The position numbers and the translations under genes were made by a program. 46,803 nt of DNA from positions 1 to 46,803 of the forward strand of contig JAJDDI010000083.1 in assembly GCA_029260375.1 (NCBI GenBank), given 5' to 3'. Origin of the DNA: Phycisphaerales bacterium. GTDB lineage: Bacteria; Planctomycetota; Phycisphaerae; Phycisphaerales; UBA1924. The notes under the pieces were generated by a model. It did no database searches. It was not told where the DNA came from and worked only from the letters and a program-made list of their open reading frames with translations. Shown here piece by piece: positions 23,081 to 34,761 of the stretch (position 1 is the first letter of the stretch; each line of letters begins with the position of its first letter).

Positions 23081-26071
23081 TCAGGGGCAGCCGGCTCCGA
23101 AGGCGGAGAGGAAGGCGAGCACGTCGGAGAAGTCGAAGACGCCGGTGGGGGCGGCCAGATCGGCGGCGGGGTCCATGGCGCCGAAGGCGGTGAGGAAGGC
23201 GAGGACGTCGGAGAAGTCGAGGACGCCAAGCGGCTCGGCCAGGTCGGCGTCGCCGCATGTGCATGTGCTGTTGAAGGGGGTGCTGGCGGGGTCGGCGGGA
23301 TCGGCGCAGGCGTCGATTTCGTCGCGGTCGAAGTGCATGTCGGAGTCGCGGTCCACGCCGATGCGGAACTCGGAGCCGGCGGGGACGACGGTGAGGGTGA
23401 TCTCGGCGCCCGGGGCGGCGAGGGCGAGCAGGTTGGCGTGGGTGATGGTCTGGCTGGCGCGGTCGGACTGGTAGGTGTCGGAGCCGATGTAGGTGTAGCC
23501 GCGCTGCTCGCCGGCGACGAGACCCTTGGCGACGAGCGCGACGTCGCCCGCGTTGGCGAGTTGGAGGAACTGGGCGATGAGCGCGAGCTGATCGAGCGTG
23601 GCGGCGCCGAGGCTGACGAGGGTGGTCTGGGCGCCGACGGCGGCGTGGGCGTCGAGGCTCTGCGGGCCCGGGGGCTCGAAGATGCCCGAGGGTTCGGGGA
23701 GGTCGGAGCCAGAGAAGGCGAGCATGAACGCGGTCATGTTCGCGATCTCCTGGTCGTTGGCGACGTTGAAGGCGGGCTCGGCGATGAAGCGTTCGATGGA
23801 ATCGACGGAACCGTCGTGGAGAACGCCGAAGCCGGCGGTGTTGCGGAGCTGGGTGGTGTTGAAGCCGGTCTTCTCGTGCATGGCGCGGGTTTGCGGGATT
23901 TTGATGGCGGAGTTGGTGGAGCCGTCGAGGGAGACGAGTGCGTGGTGGAGTTCGCCGTCGGGTCCGGCGGGGAGCTGTTCGAAGGGGGGCAGGCCCAGGA
24001 AGTCGACGTTGGCGCCCATGCCCGTGGGCAGGGTGTGGCAGGTGACGCACTGGAAGGGGGCGTCGAGGAGGCCGAATCGGTATTCGTTGAGGCCGGCGAC
24101 GGCGTCGCCGTTGGGCAGTGGCTGGCCGGCGGGGGCGAAGCGTCCGGTGGTGAAATGCCCGGGGAGGGGGAGGTCGGTGGGGAGGGTGTTGTCGAGGTTG
24201 CGGAAGGGGTTGGGGGGGAAGTGGATGGTGGCGAGGAAGTCTTCGAACTCTTGCATCTCGGCGGGGGTGAGGTTGGTGTCGTCGCCGAGGAGACCGATGA
24301 AGGCGCCGTTGAACTCTTCGATGCCGGTGCGGTCGCCGCGCCAGTGGTGGGGTTCCTTGCCGATGATGTCCTGGAGTGTCTGCGTGGTCATCGGGCCCTT
24401 CATGGGGTGCCAGGCGCCGCAGCCGCCGTCGGGGCAGTTGCCCTCGAAGGCTTTCATCTCGCCGGCGGGGTCGCCCAGGTCCCAGGCGAGGCGGTCGGTG
24501 CGTGAATCGATGTGGCAGGAGGCGCAGGAGGCCTGGCCGAGACCGGAGTTCTTGTGCGTGTCGTAGAGGTGCTTGCGTCCGGTCTTGATGGCCTGGGGCG
24601 TGGGGTCGAAGAGCGAGACCTGCGCGATCTCGGTCTCGGTCATGAGATCGACAACGGAGATCGAGCCGGAGAACTTGTTCATGACGTAGAGACGGTCGCG
24701 GGGCTCGTCGAGGCTGAGGCCGGTGGGGCCTTGGCCGACCTCGATGGTGTCGGCGCCGGCGCGCGAGAGGGCGCTGTCGAAGACGCCGACGTTGTTGGAG
24801 CCCATGGCGGCGACATAGGCGGTGACGCCGTCGGAACTGAAGACGACGGCGCGGGGATCACCGAGCGACATGTCGCGCTGGGACTGATCGACGGGGGTAA
24901 AGCCGGGGCCTTCGGGGTAGGTGAGGTGGGGGTTGAGGTCGGCCAGGGTGTTGTTGGCGGGGTTGGTCGGGTCGATGACGGCGCCGTGGACGCGGACGAA
25001 GCGTCCGTTGACGACGGGCTCGAAGCGAACCTCGTTGGTGTGCTCGAGACCGACGACGGCGACCTGGCCCGTGGCGGGGTTGACGCCCACGCCCATGCAG
25101 GCGTTCATGAGGCGGGTGGCGTAGGAGACGCCCAGGGACGAGGCGTCGATGATGGCCAGGTCCTGGTCGACGAGGGTCCAGCCGGGCTGGCGTCCGGAGA
25201 GGGCGGCGAAGTCGCCGGTGACGAGGCTGGTCCAGTCGCCGTCGTTGTCGTCGTGCCAGCCGCCCTGGTTGTCCTGTCGGACGATGAGCCCGACGCGGAT
25301 GGGGTTGGGGTTGGCTCCGTTGACGGGGGGGTCGAATCCGGCGCCGTCGTTGGGCGGTGGGTTGAGCCCGGACCAGGGGCCGAGGGGGTGGTTGACGACG
25401 TTGGGGGGGAAGGCGAGGGTGCCGTCGCTGACGATGCCGCCGCCGAGGAGGGTGGTGGCGTTGCCGGACTCGAAGATGGCGACATAGACGGTCATGGCGT
25501 CGGGACTGACGGCCAGGGCGCGGGGGTCCTCGCCCTCGATGTCGATCTCGGCGAGGGGGGCGGTGGGATCGTTGGGGTCGAAGACTTGGACGAGGTTGGC
25601 TTGCGAGCAGGTGACGAAGGCGCGCTGGGGGACTCCGGCGAAGACGACGTCGGCGGGCTCGTCGGCGGTTGTGATCGTGTGCGTGACGTGCATCGTCGTG
25701 AGATCGACGATGGAGATGGAATCGGAGATGTGGTTGACGACCCAGGCCTCGGAGTTGGAGCGGGCGCGGACGGAGACGGGGTCGAGGCCGACGGAGATCG
25801 AGGCCTCGACCTCGGGCAGGGCGCCTGAGAGGGAGAGGACTTCGAGGCGGTTGTCGGGGGTGTTGACGGCGAGGAGGCGGGCGCCGTCGGGCGTGGCGTC
25901 GAGCGGGTGGACGTGGGGGGTTTCCCAGTTGACGAACTCGTCGATCAGGCCCGCCTCGATGGGGTGGACGCGTGGGTCGGTGGTGGGGAGGCTGAGGGCG
26001 AATGCGACGGTCGCGGCGCCGGCGGCAATGGCCCCGAGTGCTGGGGCGAGGGTGTTGGCGGCGGTTCGCAT
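23081..26071 (-). CDS. exported beta-propeller cytochrome c-like protein with GC-type dockerin
   Basis: 996 residues from ATG 26071 (GGAG site upstream). Signal/anchor segment ~8-32. Residues ~50-510 are YVTN-type propeller blades (e.g. RLEVLSLSGALPEVEASISV; DRLYVMNKFSGSISVVDLMT). The next part has two c-type heme sites, CASCH (516-520) and CVTCH (675-679), and regions like di-heme peroxidases and related oxidoreductases. Residues 939-996 are the GC-type dockerin preceded by a CTC triplet. It is predicted to be an extracellular or periplasmic redox protein. Fusion of a heme domain to this sorting module is unusual. It is in a same-strand run of dockerin genes. Confidence 0.84.
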   Translation of the reverse strand: MRTAANTLAPALGAIAAGAATVAFALSLPTTDPRVHPIEAGLIDEFVNWETPHVHPLDATPDGARLLAVNTPDNRLEVLSLSGALPEVEASISVGLDPVSVRARSNSEAWVVNHISDSISIVDLTTMHVTHTITTADEPADVVFAGVPQRAFVTCSQANLVQVFDPNDPTAPLAEIDIEGEDPRALAVSPDAMTVYVAIFESGNATTLLGGGIVSDGTLAFPPNVVNHPLGPWSGLNPPPNDGAGFDPPVNGANPNPIRVGLIVRQDNQGGWHDDNDGDWTSLVTGDFAALSGRQPGWTLVDQDLAIIDASSLGVSYATRLMNACMGVGVNPATGQVAVVGLEHTNEVRFEPVVNGRFVRVHGAVIDPTNPANNTLADLNPHLTYPEGPGFTPVDQSQRDMSLGDPRAVVFSSDGVTAYVAAMGSNNVGVFDSALSRAGADTIEVGQGPTGLSLDEPRDRLYVMNKFSGSISVVDLMTETEIAQVSLFDPTPQAIKTGRKHLYDTHKNSGLGQASCASCHIDSRTDRLAWDLGDPAGEMKAFEGNCPDGGCGAWHPMKGPMTTQTLQDIIGKEPHHWRGDRTGIEEFNGAFIGLLGDDTNLTPAEMQEFEDFLATIHFPPNPFRNLDNTLPTDLPLPGHFTTGRFAPAGQPLPNGDAVAGLNEYRFGLLDAPFQCVTCHTLPTGMGANVDFLGLPPFEQLPAGPDGELHHALVSLDGSTNSAIKIPQTRAMHEKTGFNTTQLRNTAGFGVLHDGSVDSIERFIAEPAFNVANDQEIANMTAFMLAFSGSDLPEPSGIFEPPGPQSLDAHAAVGAQTTLVSLGAATLDQLALIAQFLQLANAGDVALVAKGLVAGEQRGYTYIGSDTYQSDRASQTITHANLLALAAPGAEITLTVVPAGSEFRIGVDRDSDMHFDRDEIDACADPADPASTPFNSTCTCGDADLAEPLGVLDFSDVLAFLTAFGAMDPAADLAAPTGVFDFSDVLAFLSAFGAGCP

Positions 26072-26143
26072 TGTCGTCTCTCCTGGAGTGGGCGCGGAAC
26101 GGGGGCAGTGTCCCACAGTAGTACGGCGCCCGTCAAGGCTGCG

Positions 26144-27202
26144 TTACGGGCAGCCGGCGGCGAACGCGGTCAGGAAGGCGACAACATCGGAGAAATCGAA
26201 GGCGCCGGTGGGCAGCGCGAGATCCGCGGCGGGGTCGCCCTCGGCGAAGAACGTGAGGAATGTGAGCACGTCGGAGAAATCGAGCGCGCCCAGGGGCTCG
26301 GCGAGATCGGCGGCGTTGCAGCTGGCGGTGGCGCCATCGGCGACGATGTTGATCGAGCCCGAGGCGGCGACGGCGGCGCTGGCGAACTGCAGCGTGAGCA
26401 GGACGGAGGCGGTGTCCTCGCCGAGCGTGGGGAGTTCGAAGGGGAGGTCTTCAAGGGCGGGGGCCGCGGAGAGGTCGATGGATTGCGAGAGGCCCTCGAG
26501 ATCGAACGCGAGGGTCATGGTCGCGGTGTTGTCCGTGTTGAGCGTGAGCTGGCCCGTGAGGGGGAGGACGGCGTCGAAGGCGGTCTCGGGGATCGGGAGT
26601 GTTGCGGAGTCTGCGGCGACGGTGACGCTGACGGGGACCGCGGCGGCGAGGGTGTAGGAGTTTGGGGCGTCGGGGGTGAGCACGCCGGGGAGGGCGCTGG
26701 GGGCGGTCTGATCGAGGCTCAGGGTGGTGAGCTGGGTGCTGGAGAGCGGGAGGGAGAGGGGGATGCCGCCGGGGAAGATGAAGGTGGGGTTGATGGTGTT
26801 GAAGGTGCTCCACTCAAGGTTGAGGTCGATGCCCGACTCAGCAGCGCCTGATGCGATGAGGTTGAGGGCGAGGGCGCTGATGTCGAATGTGAGCGCGTCG
26901 GTGTCGATGGAGACGGCGAAGGCGCCGGTGGGGTTGGTGTTGACGTCGGTGGAGGAGAGGACGTCGAGATCGAGGGGGATGGGGTTGTTGCCCGAGCCGC
27001 CGAAGAAGCCGGGGCGGGTCTGCGTGCCGGTGGGGTTGTCGGTGGCGTCGTAAGCGCCGATGAGCGAGCCCTCGGAGTCGGCGAGGACGGAGAGCGTGGT
27101 CACGACGGAGCTGGCGTTCTGGTTGACGGAGAAGCTCAGGTCGTCGGCGGCGAGGGCGGGCGGGGCGAGGGCGATAGCAAGAAAGATGGGGAGACGGGGC
27201 AT
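26144..27202 (-). CDS. exported GC-type dockerin protein, unknown beta-rich domain
   Basis: 352 residues. Short signal peptide (LPIFLAIALAPPALAADD, cleavage about residue 18). The central ~270 residues are Thr/Ser/Ala-rich beta strands with no catalytic motif I can recognise (e.g. DLDVLSSTDVNTNPTGAFAV). This looks like a surface structural domain. Residues 295-352 are the GC-type dockerin (Cys295, terminal GCP), with one atypical stretch VLTFLTFFAEGD. ATG 27202 fits the signal peptide; a GTG lies one codon upstream. The genes on both sides belong to the same dockerin run. Confidence 0.75.
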   Translation of the reverse strand: MPRLPIFLAIALAPPALAADDLSFSVNQNASSVVTTLSVLADSEGSLIGAYDATDNPTGTQTRPGFFGGSGNNPIPLDLDVLSSTDVNTNPTGAFAVSIDTDALTFDISALALNLIASGAAESGIDLNLEWSTFNTINPTFIFPGGIPLSLPLSSTQLTTLSLDQTAPSALPGVLTPDAPNSYTLAAAVPVSVTVAADSATLPIPETAFDAVLPLTGQLTLNTDNTATMTLAFDLEGLSQSIDLSAAPALEDLPFELPTLGEDTASVLLTLQFASAAVAASGSINIVADGATASCNAADLAEPLGALDFSDVLTFLTFFAEGDPAADLALPTGAFDFSDVVAFLTAFAAGCP

Positions 27203-27241
27203 CACAGAACTCCGTGTGTGCGGGTGAGCGGCGGGGGCGGG

Positions 27242-28666
27242 TTACGGGCAGCCGAAGCCGAATGAGGCGAGGAAGGCGACCACGTCGGAGAAGTCGAACT
27301 GTCCGAAGGGCGCGGCGAGATCGGCGACGGGGTCCATTGTGGCGAATGCGGTGAGGAATGCGACGACGTCGGAGAAGTCGAGCACGCCGCAGGGCTCGGC
27401 GATGTCCGAGGGGTTGCACCCGACGGGAGCGTCTGGGCTGGCGACGAAGACGCCGATGGTACCGTTGCGGAAGAAGGAGGCGACGGCGACCTGTCCGGTG
27501 TCGTTGATGTCGATGACGCCGTTGATGGTTTGTTTGCCGGTGAGGCCGCCGAAGTCGAAGCCGGCCTGGAGGTCGCCCAGGTCGGTGGGGAGGAGCTGGT
27601 CGTACTGGAACAGCTTGACGAGGCGGTCGCCGTCTCCGACCCAGAGGGCGGTGGAGTCGTTGGTGATGTCGGTGGCGCGGAAGGCGACCCAGCCCATGGC
27701 GTTGATGACGGGGGGGAAGTTGGCGAGCGAGCCGGAGTTGATGTCGGGGTTGTCGCCCGAGGCGATCTCGGTGATGGTTGCGCCGTTCCAGCGGTAGACG
27801 CCCCAGACGGAGTCGGCGGTGCGCCGGGCGGAGAAGGCGACCTGGCCGTCGGAGGCGATGGCTGTGGAGTTGACGAAGGCGTTGAAGGTGGCGCCGGTCT
27901 CAACGACGGTGGTGGGGGAGCCGTCGGCTTCGAAGCGGACGATGCGGCGGGCGGGGCCTGACACTGGCAGCGTGTTGGCGACGACCTGTCGTGCGTCGTT
28001 GGCGGTCGGGGTGAGGAGGAAGGTGTAGTCGGTCAGGGTGTTGGCCAGGACGGTCTGGGTGCGGGTTGGGCCGTCGAACTCGTCGATAGCGATGACGTCG
28101 GCGGAGCCGAAGTCGGCGCGGTAGGCGATGGAGCCATCGGCGAGCATGGTGGGGGAGCCGATGCCGGAGAGGGCCATGGGGCCGCCGGCGGGGAAGTTCT
28201 GGATGATGGCGCCGGTGGTGTCGAAGACGTGCGCGCCGCCGGCGCCGAAGGGGCCGTCGGCCACGGCGAGCATTCCGGCGTGGAGGTCGAGGTCAGTGGA
28301 ATAGACGGAGTCGGGGCTGGAGGCGGAGATGATGGAGGAGCCGGAGCCGTTGACGCCGTAGAAGACGCCCTCGGTGTGGGCGCCGGAGGAGATGTAGCGG
28401 ATGGCGACGGCGCCGTCGTCGTCGAGGGAGACGTACTGCGAAGAGAGCGAGGAGGGGAAGGGGAGGTTGAAGGGAACGATGGCGGGATCAAGGGAGGAGC
28501 GGCACTGGAGTTCGATGACCCATAGCTCTGGATTGAGGAGGCTGCCCGGGCAGGTCTGGGCAACGGCGCTGGAGGCGGAGAAGGTTTTGAAGAGGATCAC
28601 GATGGCGATGAGGAGGGTTTCACTGGCGTATCGGGGCGTTCTCGATGAGGGTTGTGGGGAACTCAT
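27242..28666 (-). CDS. exported NxxGxxAF-repeat protein with GC-type dockerin
   Basis: 474 residues. Signal peptide about 1-36 (LLIAIVILFKTFSASSAVAQ). The body is built of repeated short strands with the pattern N/S-D-G-x-V-A-F: IASDGQVAFSAR, INAMGWVAFRA, INDTGQVAVASF, MLADGSIAYRAD, which match the NxxGxxAF tandem repeats seen in exported planctomycete proteins and suggest a beta-propeller-like fold. Residues 417-474 are the GC-type dockerin, with an extra Cys in the first repeat (IAEPCGVLDFSDV). It is the first gene of the four-gene dockerin run. No enzyme motif is seen. Confidence 0.8.
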   Translation of the reverse strand: MSSPQPSSRTPRYASETLLIAIVILFKTFSASSAVAQTCPGSLLNPELWVIELQCRSSLDPAIVPFNLPFPSSLSSQYVSLDDDGAVAIRYISSGAHTEGVFYGVNGSGSSIISASSPDSVYSTDLDLHAGMLAVADGPFGAGGAHVFDTTGAIIQNFPAGGPMALSGIGSPTMLADGSIAYRADFGSADVIAIDEFDGPTRTQTVLANTLTDYTFLLTPTANDARQVVANTLPVSGPARRIVRFEADGSPTTVVETGATFNAFVNSTAIASDGQVAFSARRTADSVWGVYRWNGATITEIASGDNPDINSGSLANFPPVINAMGWVAFRATDITNDSTALWVGDGDRLVKLFQYDQLLPTDLGDLQAGFDFGGLTGKQTINGVIDINDTGQVAVASFFRNGTIGVFVASPDAPVGCNPSDIAEPCGVLDFSDVVAFLTAFATMDPVADLAAPFGQFDFSDVVAFLASFGFGCP

Positions 28667-28834
28667 GGACGCATTGTCCTCGCCTGCCGGGCTCGATCAA
28701 GGGGAAAGCGGGCGATGCGGGAGCGGCCCGACTATCGGGCGTTGACGTGGGGGGACGGATGGGTTCGGTGGGTGGCTTGACGGGGCAGCGGGGGGAGGTA
28801 TTGTTCTCGCTCAGCCCGCGAAGGCGTGGGCGAC

Positions 28835-28907
28835 GGGCAGGTAGCTCAGTTGGTAGAGCACCGCATTGAAAATGCGGGTGTCGGCGGTTCAAGTCCGCCT
28901 CTGCCCA
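28835..28907 (+). tRNA. tRNA-Phe (GAA)
   Basis: 73-nt cloverleaf with acceptor GGGCAGG/TCTGCCC, D arm GCTCAGTTGGTAGAGC, anticodon loop TTGAAAA (GAA) and T arm GGCGGTTCAAGTCCGCC. No encoded CCA. Confidence 0.96.
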
Positions 28908-28911
28908 TTCC

Positions 28912-28934
28912 GGCCTCTTCGCGAGGCCTTTTCT
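28912..28934 (+). terminator. intrinsic terminator of tRNA-Phe
   Basis: GGCCTC-TTCGC-GAGGCC stem followed by TTTTCT, 4 bp after the tRNA; it touches the stop codon of the convergent CYTH gene. Confidence 0.75.
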
Positions 28935-29472
28935 ACGCGCTCTCAGACTCGGCATCGGGCGCGAGCATGTCGGAGTAGCTCACGGCGATGGGCTCGCCCA
29001 TCACGGGCATGAAGGCCTTGCGGAACTCGTCGTTCTGGGTCCGGCACTGCACGACGGTCTGCTTCTGGCTGACCAGGGCCTCGCACTCGATGAAGGCGCC
29101 AAGGTTCTCGACCTGGTCGAGGTGGATGCGGGTTGTGCCGGCGAGCCAGACCTCGCGGCGTTTTGTGACAACGACCCAGACGGGCATGGGGCGGACGCCG
29201 AAGCGCTGCTTGGCCTCGTCCTCGCTGTAGATCGTGTAGTTGGAGAGCTTGGGTCGGGCGATGTTGGCGCGGTCGTAGAAGATGAACTCGACGGGCTCGG
29301 GGAGGTTGGTGTCGGCGTTGATCGACTCGCGCTTCTTCAGGCGTCCGTGGGGGACGCGGAAGTAGGTGTCGGTCTGGTCGAGCGTGGCGGAGAGCTTGGC
29401 GCCGAGCGTGCGCGCGATGCCGCGGGCGAGGGTGGGGTCTTTCAGCTCTGCTTTGAACTCGACGTTGTGCAT
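28933..29472 (-). CDS. CYTH-domain (class IV adenylate cyclase / ThTPase fold) protein
   Basis: 179 residues. Begins MHNVEFKAELKD, the E-x-K start of the CYTH triphosphate tunnel; DQTDTYFRVPHGRLKKRES supplies the following Tyr/Arg/Lys residues and ENLGAFIECEAL the acidic strand that closes the tunnel. Members hydrolyse or cyclise nucleotide or organic triphosphates: bacterial CyaB-type cyclase, thiamine triphosphatase, tripolyphosphatase. Sequence alone does not decide between these; the closest resemblance is to the CyaB-like group. Cytoplasmic. Lies 72 bp downstream of ligA on the same strand and may be co-transcribed. Confidence 0.82.
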   Translation of the reverse strand: MHNVEFKAELKDPTLARGIARTLGAKLSATLDQTDTYFRVPHGRLKKRESINADTNLPEPVEFIFYDRANIARPKLSNYTIYSEDEAKQRFGVRPMPVWVVVTKRREVWLAGTTRIHLDQVENLGAFIECEALVSQKQTVVQCRTQNDEFRKAFMPVMGEPIAVSYSDMLAPDAESESA

Positions 29473-29544
29473 TGGGGCGTGAGATCGGGAGGTCGGCAGA
29501 TTGGCAGGTCGGGGAGGGGGCGTGGTGAGGGTAGTGGAAAGGGG

Positions 29545-32956
<3,412 letters not shown>

Positions 32957-33007
32957 CGGTGTTGGGCTGGTTGGGGGCGAGGAAATACGCGAAGGCAAAG
33001 AATCGCG

Positions 33008-33036
33008 TTGACGGGGCGGAAACGTGTACCTTGAAT
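33008..33036 (+). promoter_or_regulatory. candidate sigma70-type promoter of tatA
   Basis: TTGACG (33008-33013), 17-bp spacer, TTGAAT (33031-33036), 62 bp before the tatA ATG. The -35 matches consensus at five of six bases. Confidence 0.4.
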
Positions 33037-33067
33037 CCCGGTAGAAGGGGCAGGGCCGCCCCGAGAG

Positions 33068-33085
33068 CCCGGGCGATCGCCCGGG
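33068..33085. repeat. perfect 18-bp palindrome before the tatA ribosome site
   Basis: CCCGGGCGATCGCCCGGG, one base before AAGGAG (33087-33092). Could form a hairpin in the tatA leader mRNA. Confidence 0.6.
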
Positions 33086-33097
33086 GAAGGAGCTTGG

Positions 33098-33397
33098 ATG
33101 AACACGCTGGGATTGATCCCGAACCTGGGCGCGCCGGAGTTGGTGATCCTGGGGATCATCATGCTGCTGCTGTTCGGGCGTCGCCTTCCTGAGGTGGGCA
33201 AGAGCCTGGGGCAGGGCATCGTGCAGTTCAAGAAGGGGCTCAAGGACATCGAGACGGAGGTTGATGAGGCCGCGTCTCGTCCGGAGCCGGCACGATTCGA
33301 GTCTGCCAAGACGCCAACGGACGCCTCGGGGCAGGATGTCAGGGTGAGCCAGGCGGACCCGGTGGAGACGCCGCGGGCTGACGCCTCGGGCTCCTGA
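33098..33397 (+). CDS. tatA: Sec-independent translocase subunit TatA
   Basis: 99 residues. A short transmembrane helix (about 14-27, ELVILGIIMLLLFG) is followed by the FGRRLPEVGKSLGQG hinge and amphipathic helix, then FKKGLKDIETEV and a polar tail, the layout of TatA/E. TatA forms the pore that exports folded proteins with twin-arginine signals. No tatB or tatC lies beside it. Good ribosome site (AAGGAG at 33087-33092). It is the third same-strand gene after folD but has its own predicted promoter. Confidence 0.92.
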   Translation: MNTLGLIPNLGAPELVILGIIMLLLFGRRLPEVGKSLGQGIVQFKKGLKDIETEVDEAASRPEPARFESAKTPTDASGQDVRVSQADPVETPRADASGS

Positions 33398-33472
33398 GCG
33401 GCGCAGAAGGTTGCCTGTGATGGGTGGGTCGGTCGGGCCTGCGGGGCTACGATCCGCCCCGTACAGACCTCT

Positions 33473-33546
33473 GGCGAGGTAGCTCAGCTGGCTAGAGCGG
33501 CGGATTCATAACCCGCAGGTCGGGAGTTCAAGTCTCCCCCTCGCCA
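33473..33546 (+). tRNA. tRNA-Met (CAT), elongator
   Basis: 74-nt cloverleaf: acceptor GGCGAGG/CCTCGCC, D arm GCTCAGCTGGCTAGAGC, anticodon loop TTCATAA, T arm GGGAGTTCAAGTCTCCC. A paired G1-C72 rules out an initiator. A second paired CAT tRNA at 42370-42442 looks like tRNA-Ile2, which leaves this one as elongator Met. No CCA encoded. Confidence 0.85.
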
Positions 33547-33556
33547 CTTTCGACCA

Positions 33557-33584
33557 GACCCCGCCTTGTGCGGGGTCTTTGTTT
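33557..33584 (+). terminator. intrinsic terminator of tRNA-Met
   Basis: Perfect 8-bp stem GACCCCGC/GCGGGGTC, loop CTTGT, then TTTGTTT. Confidence 0.85.
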
Positions 33585-33703
33585 GGGCTGCGAAGTGCAA
33601 TATGGGATGGTGGGCGGCGTTGAGCCGACGAACCCGGCCGTGCCCGGGCGTGTCTGCGTCGGCGCCGTTCGTGTGGATACGGGGCGCCCAGGAGAACTGA
33701 ACC

Positions 33704-34711
33704 GTGAACGGCAAGATGATCGGCGTGGCACTGGGTGTGCTCGGGGCGGTGGGGGCGGGCGGCGTGCTGGCGTACCAGGCGGCGCAGCCCAAGGCGGTCG
33801 CGGAGACCGCGGAGCCCGTGGTTCAGGAGAAGGCGGCGCCGAGGGCGGCGCGACCGGCCCCGACGCGGGAAGATCGGGAGCGGCGCGAGGGGGAGGCGCG
33901 GGGTCCGTGGGGAGGGTTCGACCGTGCCAAGTGGGACACGGACGGGGATGGTGAACTCAGCGATGACGAGCGGCGGGCGATGTTCGAGTCGATGCGGGCC
34001 GAGCGGACGGCGCGGATGGATACGGACGGTGACGGCGAGGTGAGCGCCGAGGAACGCCGGGCAGCGTGGCTGGAGCGGATGAAGAACTCGCCGCGCGGGC
34101 GCCGGTTCCTGATGCGGTACGACGCGGACGGTGACGGGGTCGTGAGCGAGGCTGAGCTGGCCGTGATGGAAGCGGAGATGCGGGCGCGTGAGCAGGAGCG
34201 TCTGGACAGGCGGATCGCGGCGTACGACCTGGACGATGACGGGGTGCTGAGTGACGTGGAGGAGTCGCTGGCGCGCGACGCCGAGCAGGCGCAGCGCAGC
34301 GAGTTCCGTGACGCGATGACCCAGCGGTTCGATTCTGATGGGGACGGGCGGCTGACGGGCGATGAGCGTCAGACGGCGTTCGACCAGTTCCGAACGGCCC
34401 GCGAGCGGAGCGAGTTCCGCCAGCGGTACGACGCGGGCAACGACGGGGCGGTGGACAACCAGGACCTCGAGTCGTTCCTGGCGCGGTACAACGAGGGCGC
34501 GATGAGCGCGGACGTGAACAACGACGGCATCCTTGACCAGAGCGATGTGCAGTCGTTCCGGGACCTGATGATTGACCTGGAGATCGCGGGCGAGGACGAG
34601 TTCAACCTCGAAGAGATCTTCGGCGGCGGGGGGGGCTTTGGCGGTGGCCGAGGCGGCGGCGGGGGTGGGCGGGGCGGTGGTGGCGGGGGGCCGGGCGGGA
34701 ACGGGCCTTAG
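33704..34711 (+). CDS. exported EF-hand protein with Gly-rich tail
   Basis: 335 residues. An N-terminal hydrophobic signal or anchor (about 5-25) is followed by a Pro/Ala/Arg linker and seven EF-hand-like loops: DTDGDGELSDDE, DTDGDGEVSAEE, DADGDGVVSEAE, DLDDDGVLSDVE, DSDGDGRLTGDE, DAGNDGAVDNQD and DVNNDGILDQSD. All have acidic residues at calcium positions 1, 5 and 12. The final ~25 residues are almost only glycine with a few arginines. This suggests an extracytoplasmic calcium-binding protein, with no enzyme domain. The Gly/Arg-rich tail resembles nucleic-acid or cell-wall binding tails, but its role is unknown. It may be a single-gene unit. Confidence 0.85.
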   Translation: MNGKMIGVALGVLGAVGAGGVLAYQAAQPKAVAETAEPVVQEKAAPRAARPAPTREDRERREGEARGPWGGFDRAKWDTDGDGELSDDERRAMFESMRAERTARMDTDGDGEVSAEERRAAWLERMKNSPRGRRFLMRYDADGDGVVSEAELAVMEAEMRAREQERLDRRIAAYDLDDDGVLSDVEESLARDAEQAQRSEFRDAMTQRFDSDGDGRLTGDERQTAFDQFRTARERSEFRQRYDAGNDGAVDNQDLESFLARYNEGAMSADVNNDGILDQSDVQSFRDLMIDLEIAGEDEFNLEEIFGGGGGFGGGRGGGGGGRGGGGGGPGGNGP

Positions 34712-34761
34712 GCTGCGCACGCCGGCGTGTCGGCGATGCGCTGGGACTGTATTGTGGGTTG

